Shown here: one piece after another, positions 7,170 to 16,247 of the stretch
How positions within the stretch are numbered: the stretch's first letter is position 1
How the letters are laid out: every line of letters begins with the position of its first letter
NCBI GenBank assembly: GCA_003161855.1
Contig: PMNM01000029.1
Location: forward strand, 3,651-20,982
Reading direction: 5' to 3'
Source: Syntrophaceae bacterium
GTDB taxonomy: Bacteria > Desulfobacterota > Syntrophia > Syntrophales > Fen-1087
Length of the DNA stretch: 17,332 bases
Notes under the pieces: model-generated
What the model was told of the DNA's origin: nothing
Databases searched by the model: none
Seen by the model: the letters and a program-made list of their open reading frames with translations, nothing else
Program-made: the position numbers and the translations under genes

Positions 7170-8705
7170 GTGGAATTGTCGATGCTCATGCAAGATGTCC
7201 CCGTCCTGAAGTGCACCGGCGGTTTGTCCGGTTCTGTCTCCGACATTTGTTATGATTCGCGGCGATGCGGGGAAAACAGCCTCTTTGTCGCGATCCCCGG
7301 TTTACTGGTGGATGGGTACGATTACATTCCCGAGGCGATCAAAAGAGGGGCACGGGTGATTGTCCATGAGAAGGCGTTCAACCCCGCTCCCGGGATTACT
7401 GCCGTGCAGGTTTCCGACAGCCGCAGGACACTCGGCTTTCTCGGAAGAAATTTCTACGGGGATCCCTCCTCCCGGCTCTGTCTGGTCGGTGTCATAGGCA
7501 CCAATGGCAAGACCACGGTGACCTATCTGCTGGAGTCCATTTTTACGGCGGCGGGCCGGTCCACGGGAGTTTTGGGAACGGTCAATTATCGGTTCAACGG
7601 GAAGACCCGGTCTTCACCGCATACGACGCCCGAGTCTCTGGAAATGCATAAGATCCTCAGAGAGATGGTGGATGACGGGGTCAGCCACGTGGTTGCGGAA
7701 GTTTCATCGCATTCTGTAGATCTGAGAAGAATTGACGCCTGTGACTTCGATCTGGGTATCTTTACCAACCTGACACAGGATCATCTGGACTACCATAAGA
7801 CCATGGATAACTACTTCGAGGCGAAAAAGAGGTTCTTTCAGGAGGTTCTTCCGGCCGGCAAAAAGAATCCCGGGTACAGGATGGTTGTCAACGGCGATGA
7901 TCCCTGGGGCCGGAGGCTTTTGCAGGAAGTCAGCCTTCCTGTCCTGAGCTTTGGCATCGATCACCCCTGTGATGTGACCGCCCGGGACGTCGTTCTTTCC
8001 CTGAGCGGAATCCGGGCCAGAGTTGAAACGGCGCAAAGCGATTTTGCAATTTTATCACCGCTGGTTGGCAGGTTTAATCTCTACAATATTCTGGCTGCCG
8101 TTGCTGCCGCCATGGCGCTTCGAATCCCGCTGGAGGCCGTCCAGAAAGGGATTGCAGAGCTCAAACAGGTTCCCGGGCGACTGGAAAAAATCAGCGGGCC
8201 GGGTGAGCCCGAAGTATTTGTCGACTACGCCCATACCGATGATGCCATGAGACGGGTGCTTCAGAATTTATCGGGCTTTAAACAGGGCCGGCTGCTGACC
8301 CTCTTCGGATGCGGGGGTGACCGCGATCGCGGGAAGCGACCCCTGATGGGCAGGGCCGCTGCGGAACTGAGTGATCTGGTCATCCTGACTTCGGATAACC
8401 CGCGAACGGAGGAACCGCTGGAGATTATCCGTCAAATCGAGTCGGGTATTCCGGCGCAAACCATGAAAAAAGTGCCTCCTGAAACATTTGCCGAGATGCA
8501 GCGGGGCAAGCATTACAGCGTAATCCCGGACCGGGCCGCGGCCATTGAAAAGATCATTGACAGCGCCGGTCCGTCCGACATGGTCCTGATTGCCGGCAAG
8601 GGTCATGAAGATTATCAGATTCTGGGAAACAAGCGTGTTTCCTTTGATGACCGGGTGTTTGCCAGATCGGCTCTGGAAAGAAGATCACAGGGGAAAAGCC
8701 ATTGA
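7170..8705 (+). CDS. murE: MurE, UDP-MurNAc-tripeptide synthetase (meso-diaminopimelate adding)
   Basis: MurE ligates the third amino acid onto UDP-MurNAc-L-Ala-D-Glu in the cytoplasm, using ATP. The protein has 511 residues with the three Mur-ligase domains. Visible motifs are STDSR-like YDSRR (28-32), the ATP loop GTNGKTT (110-116), HTTPES (151-156), the VAEVSSHS strand (175-182), TNLTQDHLDYH (199-209), the probable carbamylated Lys in YFEAKKRFF (K219), and DYAHTDDAM (352-360). DNPR (409-412) is the signature for meso-diaminopimelate, indicating a DAP-type Gram-negative wall. The start is GTG 7170, supported by GAGGT six bases upstream (7159-7163); ATGs at 7182 and 7188 are less likely. The stop overlaps the murF start as TTGA. 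Confidence 0.97.
   Translation: MELSMLMQDVPVLKCTGGLSGSVSDICYDSRRCGENSLFVAIPGLLVDGYDYIPEAIKRGARVIVHEKAFNPAPGITAVQVSDSRRTLGFLGRNFYGDPSSRLCLVGVIGTNGKTTVTYLLESIFTAAGRSTGVLGTVNYRFNGKTRSSPHTTPESLEMHKILREMVDDGVSHVVAEVSSHSVDLRRIDACDFDLGIFTNLTQDHLDYHKTMDNYFEAKKRFFQEVLPAGKKNPGYRMVVNGDDPWGRRLLQEVSLPVLSFGIDHPCDVTARDVVLSLSGIRARVETAQSDFAILSPLVGRFNLYNILAAVAAAMALRIPLEAVQKGIAELKQVPGRLEKISGPGEPEVFVDYAHTDDAMRRVLQNLSGFKQGRLLTLFGCGGDRDRGKRPLMGRAAAELSDLVILTSDNPRTEEPLEIIRQIESGIPAQTMKKVPPETFAEMQRGKHYSVIPDRAAAIEKIIDSAGPSDMVLIAGKGHEDYQILGNKRVSFDDRVFARSALERRSQGKSH
8689..8694 (+). promoter_or_regulatory. Ribosome binding site supporting the TTG start of murF
   Basis: AGGGGA lies seven bases before TTG 8702, inside the last codons of murE. 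Together with the TTGA overlap it supports the rare TTG initiation codon over a downstream GTG at 8723. Confidence 0.6.
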
Positions 8706-10126
8706 AGGCGAAATCGTCCACCGTGCTTTCCATTCAGGAGGTATTGCAAGCCACGAATGGCCGTCTGCGCGGTGGTCAGACCGAGGGGGTCTTCCGGGGC
8801 GTTTCCACGGATTCCCGTCAGATATCGAAGGGAAATCTCTTTATTTGTCTGGAAGGTGAAAATTTTGACGGGCATCACTTTATCGATGCTGCCATTGCCG
8901 GCGGGGCAGCCGGCCTGGTTGTCCGGAAGGATGCCAAAGTTGATCTCAGGAAGATTTCACGGGAAATCCCGGTTATTCCGGTGAAGGATACCCTCATCGC
9001 ATTGGGGGATATCGCCCGGTTCTGGCGAAGACAAATGAATATTCCGGTAATCGCGATCACCGGAAGTTCCGGAAAAACGACGACCAAGGAGATGATCGCG
9101 GCCATTCTGGAACAAACCGGAAAAGTTCTGAAAACAGAGGGGAATTTTAATAATCAGGTGGGTCTGCCATTGACGCTTTTACGGCTGAACAGGCAGCATG
9201 AGGTTGCCGTGGTCGAAATGGGGACCAACACGCCGGGTGAAATCGGCAGGCTGACCCGGATTGCCGAACCGAATATCGGGCTGATTACCAACATCGGTCC
9301 GGCCCATCTGGAAAAATTGAAATCCCTCGACCGGATCCGGAAGGAAAAAGGCGATCTCTTCCGGAATATGGCCGGAAGCGGGACGGCCATTATGAATGCT
9401 GATGACGAAGCGCAGCGGTCTTTAAACGGCCAGTGGCAGGGAAAACGGATCACCTTTGGATTGAAGCACAGGGCCGATGTCGCGGCCGTGAACTTCCGGA
9501 AAAAGAAACGTCAGGGGATGGTCTTTACTCTGAAGATCGGCCGGACGCGACGCAAGGTTGAACTTCAGGCGGCCGGTGAACATAATCTTTACAATGCCCT
9601 GGCCGCGGCAGCCGCGTCCAGGGCTTTCGGAGCGGATCATGATGCCATCTGCCGGGGTCTGGCATCCTTTCAACCCATTCCGGGACGGTTTGAAATTCAG
9701 CCGCTCCAGAACGGGGCCTATTTAATTAATGATGCCTACAATGCCAATCCCCTGTCGGTTCAGGAGGCCCTGAAGACTTTGAAGGACCTGAAAGGCCGGC
9801 ATCACAGCATCGTCATTCTGGGGGATATGCTCGAATTGGGAAAGCAGGCCGGGAAGCTGCATACCGATGTCGGTCGTTTTCTTGCCGGTACGGATGTGGA
9901 TCGGGTTTTTCTGAAAGGCGACTTTTCCCGGGCAACGGCAAAAGGGGCGATGGCCGGCGGTATGGCGGCTGAGCGGGTTTTTTTTTATGAGCAGCCCGGA
10001 CAGATTTCAGGCCGGCTCCGGCCTTTCCTGAAGAAAGGGGACTGGATTCTGGTCAAGGGATCCAGAAAGATGAAGATGGAAGAAGTGGTTCAGAGCCTGA
10101 TTGCAGATTTCGGTTTAAAGGGATAG
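8702..10126 (+). CDS. murF: MurF, UDP-MurNAc-tripeptide--D-alanyl-D-alanine ligase
   Basis: MurF adds the D-Ala-D-Ala dipeptide, completing the UDP-MurNAc-pentapeptide. The protein has 474 residues. It shows STDSR (35-39), the ATP loop [10 protein letters not shown] (121-130), the MurF-specific NFNNQVGLP (148-156), VVEMGTN (170-176), [10 protein letters not shown] (195-204), HNLYNALAA (294-302), INDAYNANP (342-350), GDMLELG (374-380) and KGSRKMKME (452-460). These distinguish it from MurC, MurD and MurE. The start is TTG 8702, overlapping the murE stop by TTGA and preceded by AGGGGA, so translation is probably coupled to murE. Its D-Ala-D-Ala substrate comes from Ddl, whose gene is not in this window. 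Confidence 0.97.
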   Translation: MKAKSSTVLSIQEVLQATNGRLRGGQTEGVFRGVSTDSRQISKGNLFICLEGENFDGHHFIDAAIAGGAAGLVVRKDAKVDLRKISREIPVIPVKDTLIALGDIARFWRRQMNIPVIAITGSSGKTTTKEMIAAILEQTGKVLKTEGNFNNQVGLPLTLLRLNRQHEVAVVEMGTNTPGEIGRLTRIAEPNIGLITNIGPAHLEKLKSLDRIRKEKGDLFRNMAGSGTAIMNADDEAQRSLNGQWQGKRITFGLKHRADVAAVNFRKKKRQGMVFTLKIGRTRRKVELQAAGEHNLYNALAAAAASRAFGADHDAICRGLASFQPIPGRFEIQPLQNGAYLINDAYNANPLSVQEALKTLKDLKGRHHSIVILGDMLELGKQAGKLHTDVGRFLAGTDVDRVFLKGDFSRATAKGAMAGGMAAERVFFYEQPGQISGRLRPFLKKGDWILVKGSRKMKMEEVVQSLIADFGLKG

Positions 10127-10130
10127 ACGC

Positions 10131-11210
10131 ATGATTTATCATCTCTTATATCCGTTACATACGACATTTTCGAGCTTTAACGTTTTTCGCTACATTACGT
10201 TCAGGACGATCTATGCGACCATTACCGCTCTCCTGATCTGCTTTATCCTGGGGCCCTGGATGATCAAAAAATTGCAGTCCCTGCAAATCGGTCAGCCGAT
10301 CCGGGAAGACGGCCCCAATTCTCATCTTTCAAAAGAGGGCACACCGACCATGGGCGGAGTGCTGATCATCTTCGCGACCGTCATCTCCACCTTCCTCTGG
10401 GCCAATTTGACGGTCAACTATATCTGGATGATTTTGATGGTGACCATCGGTTTTGGCCTCATCGGCCTGATGGACGATTTCCGGAAACTGACCAATAAGA
10501 GCAGTAAGGGCATCTCCGGAAAGGTCCGGTTGACGGCGGAAGTGATCGTTGCCCTTTTTGTCAGCATGATTCTCTATTATAAAGCGGGTTTCAGTTCCAA
10601 TATCACCCTCCCTTTTTTTAAAACGGTTCTGCCCGATCTCGGGTGGGGATATGTGATTCTTTCCACCTTTATTATGGTCGGTACCGCCAATGCCGTAAAT
10701 CTTACGGACGGGCTGGACGGCCTGGCCATTGGCCCGGCGATCACCTGTTTTCTGACCTATCTGTTTTTTGCTTATTTTGCCGGCAATATCAAGATATCCG
10801 GCTATCTGCAGATCCCCTATGTGGCCGGTACCGGTGAACTGGCTATTTTCTGCGGTTCCATGGTCGGTGCGGGGATTGGTTTTCTCTGGTACAACGCTTA
10901 TCCGGCTCAGCTTTTCATGGGCGATGTCGGGTCTCTCTCACTCGGCGGTGCCCTGGGCGGGCTCGCGGTGATGACAAAACAGGAAATCCTCCTCGCGATC
11001 GTGGGAGGGATCTTTGTCATGGAAACCTTTTCCGTTATTTTTCAGGTGGGATGGTTCAAGGTCTCCAACGGGAAGCGGATTTTCAGGATGGCGCCGATCC
11101 ACCATCATTTTGAGCTGAAGGGCTGGGCAGAACCCAAGATCATTGTGCGCTTCTGGATCATCTCTATCCTGCTGGCCCTTGTGGCGATCAGTACGCTGAA
11201 ATTAAGGTAG
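10131..11210 (+). CDS. mraY: MraY, phospho-MurNAc-pentapeptide transferase
   Basis: MraY is the polytopic inner-membrane enzyme that transfers phospho-MurNAc-pentapeptide to undecaprenyl phosphate, giving lipid I. The protein has 359 residues, the family norm, and is hydrophobic throughout, as expected for ten membrane helices. Key motifs are KEGTPTMGG (68-76), the Asp pair in GLMDDFRK (112-119), [13 protein letters not shown] (187-199), the catalytic-region Asp in [11 protein letters not shown] (262-272) and the cytoplasmic [11 protein letters not shown] (322-332). The start ATG 10131 follows AAGGGA (10118-10123) with seven-base spacing and lies four bases after the murF stop. Position between murF and murD is standard. 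Confidence 0.98.
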   Translation: MIYHLLYPLHTTFSSFNVFRYITFRTIYATITALLICFILGPWMIKKLQSLQIGQPIREDGPNSHLSKEGTPTMGGVLIIFATVISTFLWANLTVNYIWMILMVTIGFGLIGLMDDFRKLTNKSSKGISGKVRLTAEVIVALFVSMILYYKAGFSSNITLPFFKTVLPDLGWGYVILSTFIMVGTANAVNLTDGLDGLAIGPAITCFLTYLFFAYFAGNIKISGYLQIPYVAGTGELAIFCGSMVGAGIGFLWYNAYPAQLFMGDVGSLSLGGALGGLAVMTKQEILLAIVGGIFVMETFSVIFQVGWFKVSNGKRIFRMAPIHHHFELKGWAEPKIIVRFWIISILLALVAISTLKLR

Positions 11211-11219
11211 AATGAAACG

Positions 11220-12572
11220 ATGGAATTGTCGGGCAAACGAATACTGATCATCGGCCTGGGCAAAACAGGGATAGCCGCCGTCCGGTTTCTTGCCCGGCGG
11301 GGCGCTGAGATCGTAGTGACCGATGAGAAACCCCTTTCCCTGCTGAAGGAAGCTTTTGATGAACTTGCGGATGTCCTTCCCCATTTTAAATTTCGCGCCG
11401 GTGGTTTGGCGATCGGGTCCGATATCGATCTGGTCGTTCCCTCACCGGGGGTCGCACCGCTTCACGAGATTCTGTCCGAGGCAGTGAACCGAGGCATCCC
11501 GGTTATGAGCGAACTGGAGCTGGCCTGCCGTTTTTTGCGGCGGCCGATGATAGCCATCACCGGGACCAATGGCAAAACGACCACAACGACCCTCATCGGG
11601 GAAATCCTGGAAGGGGCCGGGAAAAAGGTTTTCGTAGGAGGTAATATTGGTCGTCCCCTGATCGGTTACGTCGATGGCAAGCAGGAGGAGGAATACGTGG
11701 TGATTGAGGTCAGCAGCTTCCAGTTGCAGTGGATCAGCCGCTTCCGGCCGGATATCGCCGTTCTGCTGAATGTGACCCGTGACCATGTCAACTATCACGG
11801 AACCTTTGCGGATTACCTGTGCATCAAGGAACGGATTTTTGAAAATCAGACCGGTGAGGATTTGGCCATTCTTAATGCCGATGATCCATTCACCGAAGTC
11901 CTGTCAAAAAGACTTGCGTCCGATATTCAGCACTTCAGTTCATGCAGAAAAGTCCGTCACGGCATGTTCCTGGATCAGGAAACCCTGATCTACCGGAGAG
12001 AACCGGAAGGCACAGAAGAGGTCTACCCTCGTGCCATGATCCGGATTCCCGGAATTCACAACATCGAAAATGTCATGGCCGCGGTGATGGCTTCCCGGGA
12101 GGCCGGCTGTTCCCGGGAGGCTGTCATCAAGGCCGTGGAAGGCTTCAAAGGGATCGCCCACCGCATCGAGTTTGCCGGTGAAAAAGGGGGAGTTGCCTTT
12201 TATGATGATTCCAAGGCAACCAATGTGGGCGCGGTGATGCGCGCGCTGGAGACCTTTTCCAGACCGGTTATTTTACTGATGGGAGGGCGGGATAAGGAAG
12301 GTGACTTCGAAAACCTGGCAACCCCCGTCAGCCAGCGGGTCAAAAGACTTGTTTTATTCGGGGAAGCCCGGGCAAAGATCGATGGTCTGATCGGAGGATT
12401 GGTGAAAACCGACCAGGCGGCTACCCTGGGTGATGCGATGGAATTGGCAAGGCATCATGCCTCTGCCGGGGATGTGGTTCTCCTGTCCCCCGGTTGCGCC
12501 AGTTTTGATGAGTTTACAGATTATAAGGCGAGAGGCGATTTTTTCAAGAAATGGGTCGGGAATCTTTCATGA
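11220..12572 (+). CDS. murD: MurD, UDP-MurNAc-L-alanine--D-glutamate ligase
   Basis: MurD adds D-Glu to UDP-MurNAc-L-Ala. The protein has 450 residues. The Rossmann-like N-terminus reads RILIIGLGKTGIA (7-19), then PSPGV (74-78), the ATP loop ITGTNGKTTTTTL (113-125), GGNIGRPL (140-147), EVSSFQLQ (163-170), NVTRDHVNYHG (184-194), the probable carbamylated Lys in CIKERIF (K203), DDSKATN (329-335), GGRDKEGDF (355-363) and LLSPGCASFDEF (421-432), all typical of MurD. ATG 11220 has only AAGG at 12 bases' distance, so initiation may depend on ribosomes leaving mraY nine bases upstream. The first eleven bases after its initial A match those after the initial G of murE. The stop overlaps ftsW. Confidence 0.97.
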   Translation: MELSGKRILIIGLGKTGIAAVRFLARRGAEIVVTDEKPLSLLKEAFDELADVLPHFKFRAGGLAIGSDIDLVVPSPGVAPLHEILSEAVNRGIPVMSELELACRFLRRPMIAITGTNGKTTTTTLIGEILEGAGKKVFVGGNIGRPLIGYVDGKQEEEYVVIEVSSFQLQWISRFRPDIAVLLNVTRDHVNYHGTFADYLCIKERIFENQTGEDLAILNADDPFTEVLSKRLASDIQHFSSCRKVRHGMFLDQETLIYRREPEGTEEVYPRAMIRIPGIHNIENVMAAVMASREAGCSREAVIKAVEGFKGIAHRIEFAGEKGGVAFYDDSKATNVGAVMRALETFSRPVILLMGGRDKEGDFENLATPVSQRVKRLVLFGEARAKIDGLIGGLVKTDQAATLGDAMELARHHASAGDVVLLSPGCASFDEFTDYKARGDFFKKWVGNLS

Positions 12573-13678
12573 TCGAGCAGACCTCTGAAGAAAAGAGACC
12601 GGATATCATTCTTCTGGTGATCACGCTGATCCTGGTCACGGTGGGGACTGCCATGATTTACAGCTCCAGCTCTATTCTGGCGATGGAGCGGTTCAAGGAT
12701 GCCCAGTATTTTCTGAAAAAACAGATCCTTTTCGTCTTGCTGGGATTAAGTATCATGGTTTTACTGACCAAGTTTGATTATCACCGTTTAAAGCGATGGG
12801 CCTATCCCGGCATTGCGCTTTCCGTGATCCTGCTGATGCTGATTTTTGTTCCCCATGTGGGGATCCGGGCGGGCGGTGCACGGCGTTGGCTGAACCTCGT
12901 CCTGTTTTCCTTTCAGGTGACGGAGATGGTGAAGATTTGTATCGTCCTTTTTCTTGCCCATTATCTGACGAGGAAAGTCAATTATATTACAACATTCAGC
13001 CGCGGGATTCTGATCCCGCTGCTCGTGACCCTGTTTATCATTGTCCTGATTGCCCTGGAACCCGACTTTGGAACGGCGGTGATCATGGCCTTGATCATGA
13101 TGCTCATGCTTTACCTGTCGGGGAGCAGGCTGAGACACCTGGCGGTGCTGGTAGCCTTTCTGATTCCGGCGGCCGTCTGGATGGTGGTCTTTAAAAGCTA
13201 TCGGCTCGAACGGCTCAAGGTTTTTTTAAATCCCTGGAATGATCCCGGCAATAAAGGTTTTCAGATCATTCAGTCCCTGTTGTCCTTTGGTTCCGGCGGA
13301 ACCTTCGGCGTCGGGATCGGTGACGGCATGCAGAAGCTCTTTTATCTGCCGGAGCCTCATACGGATTTTATTCTATCCGTCATTGCGGAGGAAAGCGGCT
13401 TCCTCGGCGTCGCGATCGTCATTTTTCTTTTCGGGGTTCTGGTGGTCCGGGGTTTTTTCATTTCCTTCAAGGCCCCCGATCTTTTTGGAACGCTGCTTGC
13501 CGCCGGATTGACCATGGTGATCGCCCTGGAGGCTTTTATCAATATCGCCGGTGTAATGGGACTGATCCCCCTGAAGGGATTGACACTGCCTTTTCTCAGT
13601 TACGGGGGTACCTCCCTGATTATGAGTCTCGTGGCGGTGGGGATTCTTTTGAATATTTCGTCTCATGAGAGATCATGA
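12569..13678 (+). CDS. ftsW: FtsW, SEDS-family septal peptidoglycan glycosyltransferase
   Basis: FtsW polymerises lipid II into glycan strands at the septum in a complex with FtsI. The 369-residue protein is strongly hydrophobic, consistent with ten membrane helices. Motifs are MIYSSSSI (29-36), GGARRWLNL (102-110), LEPDFGTA (163-170), GKGFQIIQSL-like NKGFQIIQSL (228-237), LPEPHTDFI (260-268), whose D266 matches the catalytic Asp of SEDS enzymes, and PLKGLTLPFLSYGGTS (334-349). The frame is open to ATG 12551, but ATG 12569 is preferred: it overlaps the murD stop as ATGA and has GGGA seven bases upstream. RodA is the main alternative; the murD-murG context and the FtsI partner in the same operon make FtsW much more likely. 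Confidence 0.96.
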   Translation: MIEQTSEEKRPDIILLVITLILVTVGTAMIYSSSSILAMERFKDAQYFLKKQILFVLLGLSIMVLLTKFDYHRLKRWAYPGIALSVILLMLIFVPHVGIRAGGARRWLNLVLFSFQVTEMVKICIVLFLAHYLTRKVNYITTFSRGILIPLLVTLFIIVLIALEPDFGTAVIMALIMMLMLYLSGSRLRHLAVLVAFLIPAAVWMVVFKSYRLERLKVFLNPWNDPGNKGFQIIQSLLSFGSGGTFGVGIGDGMQKLFYLPEPHTDFILSVIAEESGFLGVAIVIFLFGVLVVRGFFISFKAPDLFGTLLAAGLTMVIALEAFINIAGVMGLIPLKGLTLPFLSYGGTSLIMSLVAVGILLNISSHERS

Positions 13679-13704
13679 AGGCTCGGGAAAGATGGTGATC
13701 AACG

Positions 13705-14784
13705 GTGAAGGTGATTATCGCGGGAGGGGGAACGGGAGGACATCTTTTTCCCGGAATCGCTTTGGCGGAGGAATTCTTGAGGAGAAATCGGGATCACCGC
13801 ATCTTGTTTATCGGAACAAAAAAGGGCCTGGAGGCAAAAGTCTTGAGCGGGTTGGGATTTGCACTGCAAACGATTGATGTGGAGGGTATCAAGGGGAGGG
13901 GGCTCATCCGGTCTGCGGAGGCTTTGCTCGGGATTCCGAAAAGTTTCATCCAGTCCTTCCGCATCATCCGGCTGTTCTCGCCGGATCTCGTGATCGGTGT
14001 CGGCGGGTATGCCTCGGGACCGGCCGTGATGGCTGCTCACTGGATGGGGATCCGGACGGTCCTCGCGGAACAGAACGCGCTGCCGGGGCTGACCAACCGA
14101 ATTCTCGGGCGGTTTGTCGATCGGGTGTTCTTGAGTTTTTCAGAGACGAAAAAATGGTTTCGCAAAGAAAAAGTAAGCATGACCGGTAACCCGATCCGGA
14201 CACGGTTTTTCATGGAGAAAAAAAACATCCTCCGGCCGCAGGGTCTTTTTACTCTGCTCGTTTTCGGCGGCAGTCAAGGGGCCCATGCCATCAATCAGAT
14301 CATGGTGGCAGCCCTGGATCATCTGAAACCCATGAAAAGCCGTTTGAAAATCGTTCATCAGACGGGCAGTAAAGATCTGGAAGAGATCAGAAAGGCCTAT
14401 CAGGCGTCCGGAATGAATGCAGAGGTATTGCCGTTCATTATGGATATGGCTTCAGCCTACCAATCGGCGGATTTGCTGATCTGCCGGGCCGGTGCAACGT
14501 CCATTGCCGAAATTACGGCCAGTGGCAAAGCGGCCATCCTGATTCCCTTTCCCTATGCCGTTGAGGACCATCAGACAAAAAATGCGGAAGTTCTGGTCAG
14601 GGCCGGCGCGGCAGAGATGATTCCCGAAAAGGAATTGAGCGGACAACGGCTGGCGGATGCCATCAAAGGGTATTACGAACAACCGGAACTGATCCGGCAG
14701 ATGGAGGAACGGTCGGCCGGATTGGGGAACGTCGGGGCCGCTGCCGATATCGTTGATGCCTGCATGATCCTGGTGGATGCATAA
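13705..14784 (+). CDS. murG: MurG, lipid II synthase (GlcNAc transferase)
   Basis: MurG transfers GlcNAc from UDP-GlcNAc to lipid I on the cytoplasmic membrane face, making lipid II. The protein has 359 residues, a GT-B fold of normal length. The N-terminal glycine-rich loop is IIAGGGTGGHLFPG (4-17), the second is GVGGYASGPAV (98-108), then LAEQNALPGLTNR (120-132), VFGGSQGAHAIN (186-197), and the UDP-GlcNAc site RAGATSIAEI (261-270) with PYAVEDHQTKNA (283-294). GTG 13705 is the first possible start, because an in-frame TGA lies at 13696-13698; the Shine-Dalgarno is weak. The 26-base gap after ftsW shows no clear signal. Confidence 0.97.
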   Translation: MKVIIAGGGTGGHLFPGIALAEEFLRRNRDHRILFIGTKKGLEAKVLSGLGFALQTIDVEGIKGRGLIRSAEALLGIPKSFIQSFRIIRLFSPDLVIGVGGYASGPAVMAAHWMGIRTVLAEQNALPGLTNRILGRFVDRVFLSFSETKKWFRKEKVSMTGNPIRTRFFMEKKNILRPQGLFTLLVFGGSQGAHAINQIMVAALDHLKPMKSRLKIVHQTGSKDLEEIRKAYQASGMNAEVLPFIMDMASAYQSADLLICRAGATSIAEITASGKAAILIPFPYAVEDHQTKNAEVLVRAGAAEMIPEKELSGQRLADAIKGYYEQPELIRQMEERSAGLGNVGAAADIVDACMILVDA

Positions 14785-14831
14785 AATTCGGTGGGGTGAA
14801 CCTCTTGAGAGATTATAAAAGAATTGACAGC

Positions 14832-16214
14832 ATGCAGAGAAAAGTCCGGCAGATCCACTTTGTCGGCATTGGCGGGATCGGCATGAGCGGCATTGCGGAG
14901 GTCCTGCTGAACCTGGGATATGCCATCACCGGTTCCGATGTCAGTTTGTCTGATATTACGCAGCGACTGACCTCACTCGGTGCTGTGATTTTCAGCGGGC
15001 ATCAGGCTTCTCATCTGCGGGATGCCGATGTGGTCGTGACCTCCACAGCAGTGAAAGATGATAACCCGGAGGTGCTGGAGGCGCATCGACGCAATATTCC
15101 TGTTATTCCGCGTGCAGAGATGCTGGCTGAACTTCTGAAGATGAAATTTTCCGTTGCCGTTTCCGGGAGTCATGGCAAAACAACGACGACATCCATGGTG
15201 TCCACGGTCCTGGCTTATGGTGGACTCGATCCCACCATGGTCATTGGTGGAAAGCTGGCCAGTATCGGCAGCAATGCCAAGATCGGTGATGGTGAGATCA
15301 TCGTCGCTGAGGCGGATGAAAGCGATGGTTCGTTTCTGAAGTTGAATCCCTGCCTGGCTGTCATTACCAACATCGATCGGGAGCATCTGGATTATTACCG
15401 GGATATTGAAGAGATCAAGGCAGCCTTCCTGAAATTTGCCAATATCGTGCCTTTTTATGGATCCACGATTCTTTGTCTTGACAATGAACATGTCCGGGAG
15501 ATCCTTCCCCAGATCAAACGGAAAGTGATTACTTACGGGCTGACCTCCCCGGCGGATTATCAGGCCACAGAAATGGTACTGGCTGGCCCGTTATCAAAAT
15601 TTTCTGTTTCCTGCCGGGGCGAGCGTTTAGGGGAGGTGACATTGAACGTTCCCGGGCGGTTTAATGTCGCCAATGCCCTGGCCACCATTGCTGTAGCGCG
15701 TGAACTGGATATGCCCTTTGATGTAATCCGTAAAGGACTGGAAGCGTTTGTGGGAGTCCACCGCCGGCTGGAGATCAAGGGTAAGGTGAACGGAGTGACC
15801 GTGGTGGATGACTACGGCCATCATCCGACGGAAATCCGGGAAACTCTGGCGGCGGCGCGGCAGGTGTGGAAAGACCGGATCATTGTGGTGTTTCAGCCTC
15901 ACCGCTATACCCGGACGCAGAAGCTTTTCAATGAATTTCTCACGGCTTTTCCTGATGCGGATTACCTCATTGTCACGGATATTTATGCAGCCAGTGAAAA
16001 ACCTATCGAAGGGGTCAGTGCTGCCAGTCTCTGTGAGGGGATCAGGGCGCACGGTCATCAGGGCGTCATCTATCTTTCCGGTTTCGATGACATGACCGAT
16101 CATCTGCTGGCGATAGCGAAACCCTCAGATGTTATCATTACGCAGGGTGCGGGCAGCGTGTGGAAGGTTGGAGAGGAATTTTTAAAACGGGTCGGCAAGA
16201 AAAACAAATCCTAA
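14832..16214 (+). CDS. murC: MurC, UDP-MurNAc--L-alanine ligase
   Basis: MurC adds L-Ala to UDP-MurNAc, the first ligation of the stem peptide. From ATG 14832 the protein has 460 residues. It shows IHFVGIGGIGMSG (8-20), SGSHGKTTTTSM (111-122), AEADESDGSF (159-168), TNIDREHLDYY (179-189), DDYGHHPTE (326-334), FQPHRYTR (354-361) and ITQGAGSVWKVG (436-447), a clear MurC set. The start is uncertain. ATG 14832 places the protein start where relatives begin but has only a weak purine run before it. TTG 14805 has GGTGGGG (14790-14796) eight bases upstream and would add nine residues; GTG 14796 would add twelve. Either upstream start would also shrink the largest gap in the operon from 47 to 20 or 11 bases. 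Confidence 0.96.
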   Translation: MQRKVRQIHFVGIGGIGMSGIAEVLLNLGYAITGSDVSLSDITQRLTSLGAVIFSGHQASHLRDADVVVTSTAVKDDNPEVLEAHRRNIPVIPRAEMLAELLKMKFSVAVSGSHGKTTTTSMVSTVLAYGGLDPTMVIGGKLASIGSNAKIGDGEIIVAEADESDGSFLKLNPCLAVITNIDREHLDYYRDIEEIKAAFLKFANIVPFYGSTILCLDNEHVREILPQIKRKVITYGLTSPADYQATEMVLAGPLSKFSVSCRGERLGEVTLNVPGRFNVANALATIAVARELDMPFDVIRKGLEAFVGVHRRLEIKGKVNGVTVVDDYGHHPTEIRETLAAARQVWKDRIIVVFQPHRYTRTQKLFNEFLTAFPDADYLIVTDIYAASEKPIEGVSAASLCEGIRAHGHQGVIYLSGFDDMTDHLLAIAKPSDVIITQGAGSVWKVGEEFLKRVGKKNKS

Positions 16215-16247
16215 GATAAAGTTGGCAAAATTGAGAATTGTTTTCGC

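Noticed and set aside
7171..7181. Identical 11-mer TGGAATTGTCG at the starts of murE (7171-7181) and murD (11221-11231)
   Set aside because: Both encode the start MELS in related ligases; an 11-base match over 17 kb with shared coding meaning is not evidence of a regulatory element.
6333..7193. 286-residue minus-strand reading frame
   Set aside because: It is antisense to the ftsI transpeptidase and PASTA coding region, has low-complexity composition and no motif; a shadow of ftsI codon bias.
12551..12568. Upstream ATG giving FtsW six extra residues
   Set aside because: ATG 12569 has the ATGA overlap with murD and a better-placed GGGA; the extra residues are not supported.
16215..16247. Imperfect inverted repeat around CAAAATTGAGAATTG between murC and murB
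   Set aside because: Mismatched, A/T-rich and without a U-tract; not a credible terminator or operator.
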